Part shown: positions 46,275 through 56,242 of the stretch, in pieces | Layout: each line of letters starts with the position of its first letter | Position numbering within the stretch: position 1 is the first letter of the stretch | DNA from: Bubalus kerabau | Taxonomy: Eukaryota; Chordata; Mammalia; Artiodactyla; Bovidae | Length of the DNA stretch: 64,000 nucleotides | Reading direction: 5' to 3' | Assembly (NCBI RefSeq): GCF_029407905.1 | Contig: NC_073630.1 | Location: 33,577,001-33,641,000 of the forward strand | Notes under the pieces: generated by a model | Told to the model about the DNA's origin: nothing | Databases searched by the model: none | The model's input: the letters and a program-made list of their open reading frames with translations, nothing else | Program-made: the position numbers and the translations under genes

Positions 46275-48420
46275 AGTTTCAGTTCAGTTGCTCAGTTGTG
46301 TCTGACTCTTTGCAACCCCATGGACTACAGCATGCCAGGCCTCTCTGTCCATCACCAACTCCTGGAGTCTACTCAAACTGATGTCCATTGAGTGGATGAT
46401 GCCATCCAACCATCTCATCCTCTGCCATCCCCTTCTTCTCCTGCCCTCAATCTTTCTTGGCATCAGGATCTTTTCAAATGAGTCAGCTCTTCGCATGAGG
46501 TGGCCAAAGTATTGGAGTTTCAGCCTCAACATCAGTCCCTCCAATGAACACCCAGGACTGATCTCCTTTAGAATGGACTGGTTGGATCTCCTTGTAGTCC
46601 AAGGGACTCTTCAAGAGTCTTCTCCAACACCACAGTTCAAAAGCATCAATTCTTCAGTGCTCAGCTTTCTTTACAGTCCAACTCTCACATCCATACATGA
46701 CCACTGGAAAAACCATAGCCTCGACTAGACAGACCTTTGTTGGAGAAGTAATGTCTCTGCTTTTTAATATGCTGTCTAGGTTGGTCATAACTTTCCTTCC
46801 AAGGAGTAAGCCGTCTTTTAATTACGTGGCTGCAGTCACCATCTGCAGTGATTTTGGAGTCCCGCAAATAAAGTCAACCACTGTTTCCTCATCTATTTGC
46901 CATGAAGTGATGGGACCAGATGCCATGGTCTTAGTTTTCTGAATGTTGAGCTTTAAGCCAACTTTTTCATTCTCCTCTTTCCCTTTCATCAGGAGGCTCT
47001 TTAGTTCTTCACATTCTGCTATAAAGGTGGTATCATCTGCATATCTGAGGTTATTGATATTTCTCCCAGCAATCTTGATTGCAGCTTGTGCTTCATCTAG
47101 CCCAGCGTTTCTCATAATGTATTCTGCATATAAGTTAAATAAGCCGGGTGACAATATACAGCCTTGACATACTCCTTTTCCTATTTGGGACCAGTCTGTT
47201 GTGCCATGTCCAGTTCAAATTGTTGCTTCCTGACCTGCATACAGATTTCGCAGGAGTCAGGTAAGGTGGTCTGGTATTCCCATCTCTTTCAGAATTTTCC
47301 AGTTTATTGTGATCCACACAGTCAAAGGCTTTGGCATAGTCATTAAAGTAGAAATAGATGTTTTTCTGGATGATCCAGCGGATGTTGGCAATTTGATCTC
47401 TGGTTCCTCTGCCTTTTCTAAAACCAGCTTGAACATCTGGGAGTTCACAGTTCAAGTATTTTTGAAGCCTGGCTTGGAGAATTTTAAGCATTACTTTGCT
47501 AGCGTGTGAGGTCAGTGTAATTGTGTGGTAGTTTGAGCATTCTTTGGCATTGCCTTTTTTTGGGATTGGAGTGAAAACTGACATTTTCCAGTCCTGTGGC
47601 CACTGCTGAGTTTTCCAAATTTTCTGACATATAGAGTGCAGCACTTTCACAGCATCATCTTTTAGGATTTGAAATAGCTCAACTGGAATTCTATCACCTC
47701 CACTAGCTTTGTTTGTGGTGATGCTTCCTAAGGCCCACTTGACTTCACATTCCAGGATGTCTGGCTCTAGGTGAGTGATCAGATCATTGTGATTATCTGG
47801 GTCATGAAGATCTTTTTTGTACAGTTCTTCTGTGTATTCTTGCCACCTCTTCTTAATATCTTCTGCTTCTGTTAGGTCCATACCATTTCTGTCCTTCATT
47901 GAGCCCATCTTTGCATGAAATGTTCCCTTGGTATCTCTAATTTTCTTGAAGAGATATCTAGTCTGTCCCATTCTGTTAGTTTCCTCTATTTCTTTGCACT
48001 GATCACTGAAGAAGAATTTCTTAATTTCCCTGCTGTTCTTTGGAACTCTGCATTCAAATGGGCGTATCTTTTCTTTTCTCCTTGCTTTTCGCTTCCCTTC
48101 TTTTCACAGCTATTTGTAAGGCCTCCTCAGACATCCATTTTGCTTTTTTGCATTTCTTTTTCTTGGGGATGGTCTTGCTCCCTGTCTCCTGTACAATATC
48201 ACGAACCTCTGTCCATAGTTCATCAGGTACTCTTATCAGATCTAGTCCCTTAAATGTATTTCTCACTTCCACTGTATAATCATAAGGGATTTGATTTAGG
48301 TCATACCTGAATGGTCTACTGATTTTCCCCACTTTCTTCAATTTAAGTCTGAATTTGGCAATAAGGAGTTTATGATATGAGCCACAGTCAGCTCCCGGTC
48401 ATGTTTTTGTTGACTATATA
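46275..48420 (-). pseudogene. BovB LINE, 3' arm of a twin-primed insertion (minus)
   Basis: This arm runs on the minus strand from the linker between endonuclease and RT to the 3' terminus at 46275. Minus-strand frames: 48054-48341 (linker region), 47135-47971 (278 codons, N-terminal and central RT) and 46822-47154 (110 codons, with the R-Y-A-D-D catalytic motif). Frames at 46284-46544 and 46685-46867 cover the 3' part. Several frame changes separate these segments, so it is not functional. The arm ends abruptly at about 48420, where sequence of the opposite orientation begins. Confidence 0.96.
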
Positions 48421-48426
48421 AACTTG

Positions 48427-49034
48427 TTCATTTCCAGGGCAAACCATTCAGTATCATGGTAGTCCAAGTCTATGCGCCAACCAGTAACGCTGAAGAAGCT
48501 GAAGTTGAACGGTTCTATGAACACCTACAAAACCTTTTAGAAGTAACACCCAAAAAAGATGTCCTTTTCATTATAGGGGACTGGAATGCAAAAGTAGGAA
48601 GTCAAGAAGCACCTGGAGTAATAGGCAAATTTGGCCTTGGAGTACAGAATGAAGCAGTTCAGTTCAGTTCAGTTGCTCAGTCGTGTCCGACTCTTTGCGA
48701 CCCCATGAGTTGCAGCACGCCAGGCCTCCCTGTCCATCACCAACTCCCGGAGTTCACTCAAACTCATGTCCATTGAGTCGGTGATGCCATCCAGCCATCT
48801 CATCCTCTGTCGTCCCCTTCTCCTACTGCCCCCAATCCCTCCCAGCATCAGAGTCTTTTCCAATGAAGCAGGGCAAAGACTAAAAGAGTTCTGCCAAGAG
48901 AACGCACTGGTCATAACAAACACCCTCTTTCAACAACACGAGAGAAGAGTCTACACATGGACATCACCAGATGGCCAACACTGAAATCAGATTGATTATA
49001 TTTTTTGCAGCCAAAGATGGAGAAGCTCTATACA
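48427..49034 (+). pseudogene. BovB LINE, inverted 5' (endonuclease) arm
   Basis: This carries the apurinic-type endonuclease of BovB on the plus strand, opposite to the adjoining 3' arm. The frame at 48456 shows Y-A-P-T and the G-D-W-N-A-K-V-G motif of the catalytic core. After a nested insertion, frame 48898-48981 continues with Y-T-W-T-S-P-D-G and a stop, then N-Q-I-D-Y-I. In family order its last bases (ctctataca) directly precede the first bases of the 3' arm, so almost nothing is missing at the inversion point. The original 5' end upstream of the endonuclease is truncated. Confidence 0.94.
48658..48861 (-). repeat. 204-bp BovB 3' end nested in the endonuclease arm
   Basis: The block from ttcagttcagttcagttgc to cagagtcttttcc is an antisense BovB terminus. 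Identical aatgaagcag sequences at 48648-48657 and 48862-48871 are the target duplication, so it inserted after the host BovB. The host frame resumes exactly after it. Confidence 0.95.
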
Positions 49035-49046
49035 CAGTTACTGTAT

Positions 49047-49939
49047 ATAAATAGCCAGTTTCTTCTAACTGAACAATTCATGACTGTATATTCCATTTAT
49101 ATGCATTTTAAGGCTTAAAAGCTTCATTTATAAAAAAAATATGAAGTTATAGTATTTGAAATGCTTTCAGTTCTAGTTTTAAATGAGGGCATGTATTCTG
49201 GTTACCAACATGAGTATAAATCCAGCAAATTGTAAAAACCTCACAAAGGTGGTTAGCAGAAGGTTTTTCTCCTAAGTTACTCTAGCCAGGGAAGTGCTGA
49301 GAGTGGAAGAAGAATCACATGCATAAAAACACTGGCTTTGACTTTGGAGAAGACTCTTCCTAGTAACATTCAGCTTGGAAAATCCTCAACATGTCTGAGA
49401 TGCCCTATATATTATGTGACTGACTGCAACATATCTCTCTGTAGGTGACATTTTCCCAGAAGACAGTAACAGAGTGTTTGCTTTTAAGGCGTTTCACTAT
49501 TAAGCATTCCAGTATTTCGGATTTGTGAGATATCAAATTGCTAAATGGTATTATGGGTGTACTATCTATCTATCTATCTAGATAGTAGAGTAATAGTATT
49601 TTGGGTGACAAAGTTGGTATAGCTGTTCAGAGGGAACATTTAGTGCTTGTAGACAACAACACTGTGCCATGTTCCACCTTTTCTGTTCAAATTTCACTTG
49701 CACTTTGATACACTAGATGGATATCAACACAGATTGCATATATCTAATGCAGTTTTTCACAAATCAGCTACCCAATTATTTCAAGATCTTGCATGGTTCT
49801 CTGGTCCCGTCTTCCCATCTTGTTCACCCTAGGTTGGCATACAGGGCAGATGTCTGCTCTTCTGGCTGAGACTCCCTCTCCTCTGGTGGGCAGTGCTGGG
49901 GTGTAAGCAGGTTCTGTGCTCACCTCTCCAGGTGAGGTT
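49047..49939. other. Unique sequence with a short CTAT microsatellite
   Basis: (CTAT)n at 49562-49581 is followed by gatag, forming a small hairpin. Nothing else was recognised. Confidence 0.55.
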
Positions 49940-50112
49940 AGTGGAAGAAGAGGGCTATAGAAGATGAGATGGTTGGATGGCATCACCGATTCAATGAGCG
50001 TGAACTTCGGCAAACTGGGAGATGGTGAGGGACAGGGAAGCCTGGCATGCTGCAGTCCATGGCATCGCAAAGAGTCAGACAAAACTTGGAGACTCAACAA
50101 CAACAACAGCAG
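49940..50112 (+). repeat. BovB LINE 3' end (plus)
   Basis: gatgagatggttggatggc, tgagggacagggaagcctgg, catgctgcagtccatgg and an (aac)n tail are the sense BovB terminus. It is 5'-truncated. Confidence 0.9.
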
Positions 50113-50554
50113 CCGCTTATCCTTTGTTTCAGGTACTAGCCTGGTTCAGATTGGAGGTTGGCCTTGGGACCTGCCTTTGTTAGAAGGTGTCCTGTCTTGG
50201 GGAAGGGAATGCCTGACTAAATGTGGCAGGACACAGGAGTGACCTTCATTTACTGAATGATAAATGAATTGAATGATAATAATATCATTTCAGATTCCAG
50301 GAAGTGACAATATTAGTGTACAACAGAATAGGAAATAGAACAGGGAAGGTGACTCAGATACCAGAGCAGAACTAGCATAAGAAAGAAGGAATGGGCTCCA
50401 AATTAGGATATCATTTATACTCTAGAGCTTTCTCAGTGCCCAAGTGAAAAGAAATCAGTCCTTTGCACTGCAGAGTAATAATAGCCACACACATATCTGA
50501 CTGCTATGTGAGAAAAGAATCTTTTAGAAGTTGCTAAGATGGCATACTTGAAGC
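50113..50554. other. Unique sequence
   Basis: No feature was recognised. Confidence 0.5.
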
Positions 50555-50870
50555 AGGTTAATTTGTTCACTAGACATTTATTGGGCACCTTCTATATGCC
50601 AGGGTGTTCCCTGGTGGCGCAGCCGGTAAAGAGTCTGCATGCAATGCGGGAGACCTGGGTTTGTTTCCTGGGTTGGGAAGATCCTGGAGAATTCCGTGAA
50701 CAGAGGAGCCTAGCAGACTACAGTCCTTGAGTTTGCAAAGAGTTGGACACAACTGAGCGACTTTCAGTTCACTTCTGTGTGCCAGGCTCTATTCCCACAA
50801 CTGGGTGCGGCATTAAAACAGAGAAAACCCTTTGTTCTCTGACCATTTACATTGTGGTAGGAATCAAGTG
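50555..50870 (-). repeat. L2 LINE 3' end (minus), split by a Bov-tA
   Basis: Left part tagacatttattgggcacc and right part gtgccaggctctattccc, aaacagagaaaaccctttg and gaccatttacattgtggtag give the antisense L2 order. Confidence 0.7.
50604..50771 (+). repeat. Bov-tA SINE (plus), shortened, inside L2
   Basis: Full head gttccctggtggcgcagcc, but the Bov-A body lacks the ggcaacccactccagtattc segment: gaagatcctggagaattcc is joined directly. Flanks cttctatatgccagg (50589-50603) and cttctgtgtgccagg (50772-50786) differ at two bases. Confidence 0.9.
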
Positions 50871-51524
50871 TCCTCAGCAGAGCTTGTCCCTGTTATTCTG
50901 GTGACCACATTAGGAGCATTGCTTACAGGATGATGGCTGAAGTACTTTGGGGGATCTACTTCTTACTTATGTGGACTTGTTATTCCATGTTTTACTCCAA
51001 CCCTCCACTTGTGTAGATTCTGAGATGTGGAAGTGAGGCTTTACGGAATCAATGGAAAGAAGGATTGAACTGAGAAGAAATCCGGCATATACTTACTCTC
51101 AAAGCAAGAGGAAACAATTTGCTACAGGGCAAGCATCACCTCCAGCCTCTAGACTTAGGCACGGAAATTGGAGAATCCTATCTGGAGATACAATGACTGA
51201 TTAACTTGGGATATAGTTTAGCTTTGTTTACTTGTTGTTTGTTAAATCGTTGTTGTCGTTCCGTCACCATGTCATGTTCATGTTTGTTAAATAGTAACAG
51301 TAAAATACATACGGTGCCTTATGAGCTACAGTCTCCTTCCACCTAATTCATGCTTTTAGAACCTAACAGAAACCCTATAGGTAAATGGAAAAGGTACGTT
51401 AACCTGTATGTGTGTGTGAGAACATATAGATGAGATAAAGGTTACAGTCTTTATTCTGCTTCTAACTTTTAATCAACTTTTGCTGAGTAACCCAAATGGT
51501 TAAAAAAAATCTGATGGGTGTCAA
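50871..51524. other. Unique sequence
   Basis: No feature was recognised. Confidence 0.5.
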
Positions 51525-52200
51525 CTGCAAATAAAGCACACCCTAAAATTTGAGAATTATTATTTTTAAAAGATTTATTTATTTGTGTATTTATTCGGCT
51601 GTGCCAGGTCTTAGTTGGGGCACTTGGGGTCTCTTAGTTGCCGCATGGAGGATCTAGTTCCCTCTGCAGGGACCCGACCCAGGCCCCTTGCACTGGGAGC
51701 ACAGAGTCCCAGGCGCTGGACCACCAGGGAAGTCCTAAGAATTATTTTTTATTCAGCAGACATACTGAGAGGACTTGACACCTGGAAGACAGCCTCTCAG
51801 ACAGCTGTGAGGGGCTGTTCTGAAGAGTTAAGGAGCAGCCAGGATACATAGGCATTTTTGACAACAAACCCTGGTGGTCTGAGCATCAAAAGATTGTTGT
51901 TAATTAAAGAAAACCCAGACATCTCAGGTTAATGAATTTAGCATTTTTCAATGCATGGGAAGATTGCAAGAGTCTGTGCTCTCTGAAATCATTCTTTTAA
52001 TATGCACCTTTACTGTCTAGGGTCAGTATCCTGTTTCCTGGTTTGTTTTTTTTTTTCCCAATCTGAATCCCCTCAGGATACACATGAGGCAAATTCAGTT
52101 GCTGATGGCTTGATGGGCTGCAGCATCCTTTGATTGCTGATATGGGAGGTGACTTTCTTCATCCACCTGGGAGAGTTAAAGAGCTTGGTCTTACTTAGCC
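51525..52200 (-). repeat. ERV LTR (minus, probably ERVL-like), split by a CHR SINE
   Basis: An aattattttttattcagc region (polyadenylation complement) is followed by cctctcagacagctgtgagg, gttaattaaagaaaacccag and ctgtttcctggtttg, an order I associate with an ERVL-type LTR. It continues to about 52200 without internal retroviral genes. Edges are approximate. Confidence 0.55.
51588..51735 (-). repeat. CHR SINE (minus) inside an LTR
   Basis: ttcggctgtgccaggtcttag through gcgctggaccaccagggaag is an antisense CHR. Flanking variants of agaattattttt at about 51551 and 51738 suggest the target duplication. Confidence 0.8.
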
Positions 52201-53329
52201 TGATGGGAGGAGGCAGATTTTGTAGGTGAGCCACATGCCAAGAAAATGACTCTGCTCAGCTCTCTGTAGACAAATGTTACTTTCATTTATGTGTAGATGT
52301 GTCTCCATGTTGTGTTTTTCTTAAAGCAGATAAAAACCAACACATGACTAGAGGTAACCCTAGAGATCTAGTTCTTCTCATACTTTAATAGGAAAACTGA
52401 GACACAAAGAGGTCATCAGTTTCCCAAGTTAAAAATTTCTTAATAGTGTAACAGAAACTCATAAAATAGGACAATTTACTTTATAATATTGATGAAAATG
52501 AAATCTGTAGACACAAACATATGATACAACATGTGGTCTTACTGATTCATTGATTCCTCTTAGACATAATATTTACCTACCAAATTTCTTTCTGTTTGTG
52601 GTGCTATTTTATATTTTTTGTATCTAATTGATTCTGGGGATAAAAATAAGCCCTAGTGCCTCTGACTAAGTAGTAGCCTTATACAGTACGTTCTCACTAT
52701 AGTTTCATAAAATGTGTCTCAACCGGGCAAACTGAGAATCCCAGGGACGGGGGAGCCTGGTGGGCAGCTGTCTGTGGAGTCGCACAGGGTCGGACACGAC
52801 TGAAGCGACTTAGCAGCAGCAGCAGTTTTGGAAAATACCCTGTAGCCTCGTGGTGTAGTCTTGTCAGCTCCCCAAAATGGTGGAAATTCATGAGAGGTCT
52901 TGGGAAGAGAAGAGTTTTAAAGGGAATGGTGGGAGGTCAGCGAGCTTGATGGTAGTATAATCATGTGCCAAGTTTTGTACTGTGGGAATAAAACCTGCTT
53001 TTAAACCAATGGATCATAAGGAAATATTTTTTTTTTTAACTTTGGATAATTCATGACTGTATCCTTCCAAGATGAAATTGAGAATTAACATTGAATTCCA
53101 TAGCTCAATAGCTATTGTGGAAATTACAATATATTAGCAAACTGAATTCATAATTTTCTATAATAAGGTATGTATTAAGCCAAAACAAGAGCTTTAGGCC
53201 CTGAGAAGGCTGGCATGAGCAGAATCTCTAATGTATGAGCCTCTATTCTCAGAGCGTAGATGACACTCTACTCTGAGTATTATTTTTGGATTAGGCCCAG
53301 ATACTTCTTTGTTCTCTAACGTCCAGCAT
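52201..53329. other. Mostly unique; one MIR trace and a Bov-A2 fragment
   Basis: About 52375-52450 is a short antisense MIR core (aggaaaactgagacacaaag). The Bov-A2 fragment at 52735 is listed separately. The rest shows nothing. Confidence 0.45.
52735..52824 (+). repeat. Bov-A2 right-monomer fragment
   Basis: gagaatcccagggacgggg to gcgacttagcagcagcagc; it lacks the left monomer and the start of the right one. Confidence 0.9.
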
Positions 53330-53435
53330 GTTTGTGGTTGTATACCTTCTATGTGGCATGCATTGTCGTGGGTACTAGCAACACAGGGATAAGAGAAACA
53401 CCGTCCCCAGGTACAGGGAGCTTACGTGCTAGTGG
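53330..53435 (-). repeat. L2 3'-end fragment (minus)
   Basis: ccttctatgtggcatgcatt, gggtactagcaacacaggg and caggtacagggagcttacg are the antisense L2 order. Confidence 0.6.
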
Positions 53436-53999
53436 CGGTTGCATTCCTGAGCTCATCCGCGCATACAAACATATTTCTGTCTGATGGACTGTCATCTTAT
53501 TGGAACATCTAATTCATTGCTACATCTGCATGCTGATGCTTGGACCTGAGTGCGTCAGTGAATGCAATAATAAAAACAGATACTAACCAATTTTCTAGTG
53601 ATGGTTTTGACTTTATCTCAGAGTCATCTTTACAGGTTCTCTTTGACACTGACGAAAGGAATTTCTTCTTCCATGTTTTTGTCACATATTGCAATAAACA
53701 AGTAGATAGATAAAATCCCTTTCACTGGTAGATTCATTACAATTAATAGCAAAAAGAAAAATGATGTGATTGTTTACAGAATTTGAAATTTACATTCTAG
53801 GGCCAATAATTCATAAGAGAATTAGCGAAGATTACTTTGGGTTTCCTCTACTATTAATAATAAAGTCTGGCAGCACTCAGACTGCAAGATTTTATGAGTA
53901 AGTTCTTCATTAGTTTAAAAAAATTCTTTGTGATCTGTATGTTGGATTTTTGATAGTATGGTCTATTTTCATGGGATATTGGTGAGGATTCTCCGTCCT
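53436..53999. other. Unique sequence
   Basis: No feature was recognised. Confidence 0.5.
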
Positions 54000-54907
54000 T
54001 TCCAACTTTCATACAATGCTGGTGGGAATGTAAAATGGTACAGTCACTCTGGAGAAAAATATGATTGTCTCTTAAAAAGTTAAACACATACCTACCATAC
54101 CCAGCCATTTCACTCCTAAATATTTACCCAAGATAAGTGAAAGCATGAATCCATACAAAGATTAGTATGCAAATATTTACAACAGCTTTATTTGTAATAG
54201 CCACAGACTTGAAACAAGCCAAATATCCATCAACTGGCAAATGGGTAAACGAAAGGAACAAACTATTAATATCTACAACAACATAGATTATCTCAAAATA
54301 ATTTTCTAAGTTAAAAAAAAAACAGACATAAAACAAACACATACTGTATTATTCCATTTATATAAAACTCTGCTGCTGCTGCTAAGTCGCTTCAGTTGTG
54401 TCCGACTCTGTGTGACCCCATAGATGGCAGCCCACCAGGCTCCCCTGTCCCTGGGATTCTCCAGGCAAGAACACTGGAGTGGGTTGCCTTTTCCTTCTCC
54501 AATGCATGAAAGTGAAAAGTGAAAGTGAAAGTGAAGTCGTGTCCGATTCTTAGCGACCCCATGAACTGCAGCCTACCAGACTCCTCCATCCATGGGATTT
54601 TCCAGGCAAGAGTACTGGAGTGGGGTGCCATTGCCTTCTCCGATAAAACTCTAGAAAACGCCAACTAATCCATAGTGACAGAAAGCAGATTTGTGAGTTT
54701 CTGGGGACAAGGTTGGGTATAGGGAGGGTCAGATTATAAACAGACATCAGGAAATTTGGGGGAGTGATGGATATGTTCATTATCTTAACTGTGGTGATTG
54801 CTTAACATATGTTATATGTATATACATAAATTAAAGCTTCTGATTGTATACTTTAAATACATGCAGGTTATTTTACATAAATTTTACCTCAATAAAACTA
54901 TATTAAA
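54000..54907 (+). repeat. L1M 3' end (plus), split by a Bov-A2
   Basis: Left part: caatgctggtgggaatgtaa, cactctggagaaaaatatg, catcaactggcaaatgggt. Right part: gaaagcagatttgtgagttt, gatggatatgttcattatc and acctcaataaaactatatt at the end. It is diverged and non-coding. Confidence 0.88.
54372..54642 (-). repeat. Bov-A2 SINE (minus), 10-bp TSD, inside L1M
   Basis: (GCT)n tail at the left, two monomers, and a linker shortened where gtgaagtcgtgtccg follows directly. Identical ataaaactct sequences at 54362-54371 and 54643-54652 bound it. Confidence 0.96.
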
Positions 54908-55094
54908 AAGGGAAAGCATATATATTCATTTTACACATCAAACACGGACTGGGCTTATAGAATGCAATAGGAACATTTTCTTTTATTGCACTGTCCACTT
55001 ATTTTGTATCATAATATTTCATTCTTTTCAACCCACATAAATTTTAGGGTTTTCTCCTAGTGCTTTTGTGCTAAGCGTATCTTCACTAGTCAAG

Positions 55095-55806
55095 AGCATC
55101 AACTAAAAAGATGCACAATGTGAGAGTTGCGAGTTAAGTTTTATTTGGGACAAAATGAAGACTGCAGCCCAGGAGACAGCACCTCAGAGAGCTCTGAGCA
55201 ACTGCTCCAAAGAGGGAGTGGGGGAAGGTCAACATATAAGATTTTGGTGAAGGGGAGTTCAATGCAATCAGTTACTTACTTTACAAGAGGTTTTCTGCTG
55301 GTCACAAGGAGCTGATGTCACCATGAAGGGATTTAATGCTTTTCTAGATATGAGGAGATGCAAGGATTGGGATCATGAAGTCAGTTCCTGAGAATATCTA
55401 ACCATCTAAAGACCTGTCCCATCAGTGTCCCTGGCGCACAGAGTGCCTCAGTCTCCACCCTGAACTCCCTTCAGGGCGCGCTGAAGGTCAGTAGCTGCAG
55501 TAGCACAGGGTCCAGCCTCCATAGAGGCGGACGGCAAACGTCCTTGAAAAGCGCATTTGTAGGTGACAGGAGTATGATGGAGTTTGTTTTCCGGTAGTAA
55601 GAGTAGTAAAAATTTTCCAATCGAACATGTATCACACTTTGTGGAATCTGGCAGAATCAGATCTAGGAGCTTGTCTCCCCTAGGCCCCTCTCCGTTTCGC
55701 CCCTCCTCCTTCCCCCAGGAAACCACTGCTAATACAACAAGCTTCAACAGTGTCAACCAGGTCTTCATCTTGAAACCCTTCAGAGGCTGAGGTGATTTCT
55801 CCATCA
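55095..55806 (-). repeat. ERV LTR-like block (minus)
   Basis: On the minus strand an aaataaaactt polyadenylation region lies near 55135-55150, next to a ctctcacattgtgcatc end. Motifs caatcagttacttactttac, ggtcacaaggagctgatgtc and ctaaagacctgtcccatcag resemble a bovine LTR family. The upstream limit could be near 55560 or 55806; I cannot decide without alignment. Confidence 0.55.
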
Positions 55807-55807
55807 C
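55448..55807 (-). other. 119-codon frame overlapping the LTR-like block
   Basis: The predicted N-terminal third includes a basic residue followed by a hydrophobic run (T-W-L-T-L-L-K-L-V-V-L-A-V-V-S) that looks like a signal peptide, then a charged Gly/Glu/Arg-rich part with two cysteines (C-D-T-C). The last third extends into LTR-like sequence. It could be a retroviral leader or envelope remnant, or a chance frame in LTR DNA. No neighbour supports an intact gene. Confidence 0.2.
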
Positions 55808-55809
55808 AG

Positions 55810-56242
55810 TTCAGTTCAGTTCAGTTCAGTCACTGAGTTGTGTCCGACTCTTTGCGACCCCATGAATTGCAGCACGCCAGGCCTCCCTGTCCATCACCAA
55901 CTCCCGGTGTTCACTCAAACTCACGTCCATTGAGTCGGTGATGCCATCCAGCCATCTCATCCTCTGTCATCCCCTTTTCCTCCTGCCCCCAATCCCTCCC
56001 AGCATCAGGGTCTTTTCCAATGAGTCAGCTCTTCGCATGAGGTGGCCGAAGTACTGGAGTTTCAGCTTTAGCATCAGTTCTTCCAAAGAAATCCCAGGGC
56101 TGATCTTCTTCAGGATGGACTGGTTGGATCTCCTTGCAGTCCAAGGGACTCCCAAGAGTCTTCTCCAACACCACAGTTCAAAAGCATCAATTCTTCAGCG
56201 CTCAGCTTTCTTCACAGTCCAACTTTCACATCCATACGTGAC
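55810..56242 (-). repeat. BovB LINE 3' end (minus)
   Basis: cagttcagttcagttcagtc start, then the antisense 3' region to tcacatccatacgtgactc, about 435 bp. It adjoins the LTR-like block directly. Confidence 0.94.

Noticed and set aside
47135..47971. 278-codon frame as a possible host gene
   Set aside because: It is BovB reverse transcriptase on the minus strand, within a disrupted element.
51525..55806. A single provirus bounded by the two antisense LTR-like blocks
   Set aside because: No gag, pol or env sequence was seen between them; the interval holds L2, L1M and SINEs instead.
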